Shown here: one piece after another, positions 16,840 to 18,767 of the stretch
Position numbering within the stretch: position 1 is the first letter of the stretch
Layout: each line of letters starts with the position of its first letter
Assembly (NCBI GenBank): GCA_016650135.1
Contig: JAENWH010000007.1
Coordinates: forward strand, 1 to 18,767
Reading direction: 5' to 3'
DNA from: Peptostreptococcaceae bacterium
Lineage (GTDB): Bacteria > Bacillota_A > Clostridia > Peptostreptococcales > Anaerovoracaceae
Length of the DNA stretch: 18,767 nt
Program-made: the position numbers and the translations under genes
Notes under the pieces: model-generated
What the model saw: only the letters and a program-made list of their open reading frames with translations
The model's database searches: none
What the model was told of the DNA's origin: nothing

Positions 16840-17061
16840 ATGTGTAATCGAAATATTTATATTCTTATCCTTTCCCAGATATTCATGGTTGCCTGTGTAA
16901 CACCATATTATCCTAATATCACCAAATATGAAAATCTGTTTGTTGTTGATGGGCAATTGACTAATTTAAAAGGACCTTATGAGGTTAAGCTATCGAGAAC
17001 TTTCAAGTACGATGGAGTTAATGTCGCATATGGTGCAGGTGTAGAACCAGCAAGCATATGA
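16840..17061 (+). pseudogene. 5' fragment of a DUF4249-type lipoprotein gene
   Basis: The reading frame starts as a lipoprotein (signal peptide, lipobox MVAC, cysteine 19). It continues with the typical DUF4249 opening: YYPNITKYENLFVVDGQLTN, then GPYEVKLSRTFKYDGVN. It then breaks down after about residue 65 and stops at 17061. The family is normally several hundred residues long, so most is missing. From about 17045 the plus-strand sequence continues in another frame as a SusD-like gene, so the two genes were joined by a deletion. DUF4249 proteins are thought to be surface partners of TonB receptors with carboxypeptidase-like domains, which fits the broken receptor upstream. The fragment is not expected to work. 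Confidence 0.75.
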
Positions 17062-18241
17062 TATAGCTACTGAAGCAATCGCTGCTCCTGGGTCATTTGG
17101 CTTACAGTCTACTTACTACAAAGTCAACTTAGCACAGAATGACCGCAACAACGAAATTTTATTGTTTGCCGATCATACCAATGCAAGCCAACAATATAAT
17201 GGTGGAACCAGTTTCTCGTACACAGGCGGATCAGCACCGGATAACTTTGCATGTTGGATGGTGACACCTCAGATGGAGAATCTAAGAAGTGCGAAGAATG
17301 CTGATGGAACAGGAGCTACAAGTTCTGTTCCACGCGAAGCAGTACAATGGGGTGGTCGTCCTTGGACGCGTATGGCTCCTCCCATTGGCGTCTTTACAAA
17401 AACTTTTGCTGACAAGACCAACGACTCGCGTTATGACGGTACTTTTACATCTGTTTACCATGCCAATTGGAATAAGAGTGCAAGTACTGCATCAATTAAT
17501 GTAATGTATAATGCAAACAATATGCCGGTTTACCCAGGAGATGCTATCTTGACTTTCTTACCGGATGAAACACTGGCGGGATCTATTACTTACCCTTCTT
17601 CTGGAGGTGGTGTTAGCAACATTGGTGCCGGTCAAGTTCCGGGAAGAGCCGATTATGTAATTTCTCCAAATGGTATAAACAGGCAATATTATCCTGGACT
17701 TTGGAAAATTGGAACATATCGGACCGACAATGGTACGGGTTTAGGAAGCCCGAATGGCAGTACCTGTCGTCCGTTTGATATCGCAAAATTCTCTGAACTC
17801 TACCTGGTAGCTGCTGAAGCGGCTGTAAAAGGAGCCACCATTAAAACAGGCCAAAGTGCAAGAGAATTGGTCAATGTACTTCGTGCAAGAGCCGGAAAAT
17901 GGAGCTTTAGCAATGCTGACAATGCGGCTAAAATAGAAGACAATAGTCTTGCTATGACTACTGCTACGCCGGCTTCGATAGATATTGATTATATCCTTGC
18001 TGAACGTTCATGCGAGTTTTTTGGCGAAGGCTATCGCTGGTTTGACTTGGTGCGTACACAAAAGTGGGAAGAAATTGCCGGTACGTACCAAATATGTGAC
18101 GCAGGATCCCACACTCCCAAAACGTTTACTCGTACTATCAACAAGGCTGTTCATTATCTTCGTCCAATTCCTCAGGGGCAACTTGACAGATTAGATATGA
18201 GTACCGAAGAAAAAGCTGCATATCAAAATCCGGGCTATTAA
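17045..18241 (+). pseudogene. SusD-like gene lacking its 5' part
   Basis: The frame is open from 17045 (just after TAG at 17042-17044) to TAA at 18239-18241, about 398 codons. It enters in mid-protein with QQAYDIATEAIAAPGSFGLQ, so the signal peptide, lipobox and first TPR-like helices are absent. The remaining RagB/SusD part is intact: FACWMVTPQMENLRSA, DSRYDGTFTSVYHANW, FSELYLVAAEAAVKG, LVNVLRARAGKWSF, then IDYILAERSCEFFGEGYRWFDLVRTQKW, ending YQNPGY. The sequence is less AT-rich than the fragments just upstream. A TTG at 17162 could serve as an internal start but would give a protein without export signal, so this is called a pseudogene. Full-length family members have about 500-600 residues. 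A strong terminator follows. The SusC partner expected upstream is absent and was probably lost in the same deletion. Confidence 0.85.
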
Positions 18242-18539
18242 AGGTTAGTTTTCTCAAGTTTATAATACCTGTTTTAGTGTATTATCGTTGGTAAGTTTTT
18301 AGGTTTTACTAAAGAGTTTATTTAATAATAAATCTGGCTAACCCGATAAAAGGGATAGCCAGATTTTAAAACTAATTTACCTGAACAATTATGTCCTCAG
18401 GAATTTAGCAAATTAATCACTTGTTTTTGGCATTTTTACTCGTCCAAATTCTATTTCAGATTTATGAGGACTTCTATAATTTAATATTTTGATAATCAGA
18501 TAATTATTAGTATTTTGATGGTTATTAAACCATAGGAAA
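18242..18539. other. Intergenic stretch with terminator and possible IS flank
   Basis: No gene is visible. It holds the terminator at 18331-18368. GTCCTCA (18393-18399) is mirrored by TGAGGAC (18465-18471), a 7-bp inverted repeat 65 bases apart. The last part, before the transposase start at 18540, should contain the left end of the insertion sequence, but without the right end its terminal repeat cannot be defined. Confidence 0.5.
18331..18368 (+). terminator. Hairpin terminator after the SusD-like fragment
   Basis: AATCTGGCTA (18331-18340) pairs perfectly with TAGCCAGATT (18356-18365). Inside, after one A/A mismatch, CCC pairs with GGG around a GATAAAA loop. The 3' arm ends in TTTT and the 5' side is A-rich, so it may end transcription from both sides. 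It lies 89 bases after the stop of the SusD-like frame. Its integrity suggests the 3' end of that locus is original. Confidence 0.85.
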
Positions 18540-18767
18540 ATGCAAGCATAAAAATACAAAAAAACAGGAAATAGAGGATTGTTTGATGAGCAAGAAACAC
18601 ATCAAAGATTATCATCAATAGGGAATCCTTTGGAAATGGTAAGTAAAGTTATTGATAATTATGAAGTTACAGATGCTTCCGTCCATGATTCACAACCATT
18701 AGATGATTTATTGACAGAAGATGATAGCGGACAAGATTTCTTTGCTGACAGTGCTTATACTGGTGAA
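18540..18767 (+). pseudogene. IS5-family transposase, internally deleted, early stop, cut by window edge
   Basis: From ATG at 18540 the frame reads MQA, then TAA at 18549, then KYKKTGNRGLFDEQ, RLSSIGNPLEMVSKVID, and directly NYEVTDASVHDSQPLDDLL and FFADSAYTGE to the window end. The first part matches the N-terminus of Bacteroidota IS5-family transposases and the second their late catalytic region; from memory about 180-190 residues normally lie between. The first catalytic Asp region is therefore gone, while the later Asp in ADSAY is kept. The TAA at codon 4 may be CAA mutated once (MQAQKYKK). Both changes mean it cannot encode an active transposase. The joint falls in KVID/NYEV, where ATTGAT may have been shared by both sides. 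It continues beyond the window. Confidence 0.8.

Noticed and set aside
17162..18241. SusD-like fragment as an intact gene starting at TTG 17162
   Set aside because: The same frame continues upstream with SusD-like sequence to 17045, and a start at 17162 would lack any signal peptide or lipobox.
18393..18471. GTCCTCA/TGAGGAC as terminal inverted repeats of the insertion sequence
   Set aside because: Both copies lie on the same side of the transposase start, so they cannot be the two ends of the element; the right end is outside the window.
1..18767. CRISPR arrays, tRNA or rRNA genes
   Set aside because: No regularly spaced repeats, no cloverleaf-like GC-rich segment with a CCA end, and no rRNA-like conserved sequence was seen on either strand.

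Overview
The window is AT-rich DNA from a member of the Bacteroidota, probably Bacteroidales-like. The evidence is two SusC/SusD-type outer-membrane uptake pairs, an ECF sigma factor with a FecR anti-sigma factor, a DUF1735-type surface lipoprotein and a DUF4249-type lipoprotein fragment. Most starts lack a Shine-Dalgarno sequence, and one upstream site resembles the Bacteroides -7 element TAnnTTTG. No sequence search could be run, so family names come from reading the translated sequences.

Layout. Positions 1-848 are a gene-poor leader with inverted repeats and a candidate promoter. Positions 849-2521 encode a sigma/anti-sigma pair ending at a strong terminator (2526-2554). Positions 2656-13655 look like one five-gene operon: a SusC-like receptor with an N-terminal STN signalling domain, its SusD-like lipoprotein, a second and shorter SusC-like receptor, its SusD-like lipoprotein, and a DUF1735-type lipoprotein. 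Intergenic gaps are 11 to 59 bases and a 19-bp-stem terminator follows (13675-13718). The STN domain and the upstream sigma/FecR pair suggest trans-envelope signalling: ligand uptake by the first receptor would release the sigma factor, which would turn on the whole operon. No glycoside hydrolase, sulfatase or peptidase lies in the window, so the substrate cannot be told.

Positions 13719-18767 differ in character and are full of broken genes. A minus-strand coding remnant with two stops (13849-14043) comes first. Then follows an intact exported protein of unknown function (14286-15023), a TonB-dependent receptor that has lost its plug and changed frame near 15.66 kb, the start of a DUF4249 lipoprotein joined out of frame to the last two thirds of a SusD-like gene near 17.04 kb, and an IS5-family transposase start with an early stop and a large internal in-frame deletion near 18.65 kb. 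Three deletion-type junctions within about 3 kb point either to a decaying accessory region or to an assembly built across deletion variants.

The most distinctive small-scale feature is a perfect 26-bp tandem duplication (7961-8012) at the start of the second SusC gene. It copies the ribosome-binding region and start codon, creating an eight-codon minicistron whose stop overlaps the real start (TAATG). I found no clear new multi-gene system. The best candidates for a second look are this minicistron, the uncharacterised 14286-15023 protein, and the cluster of deletion junctions.
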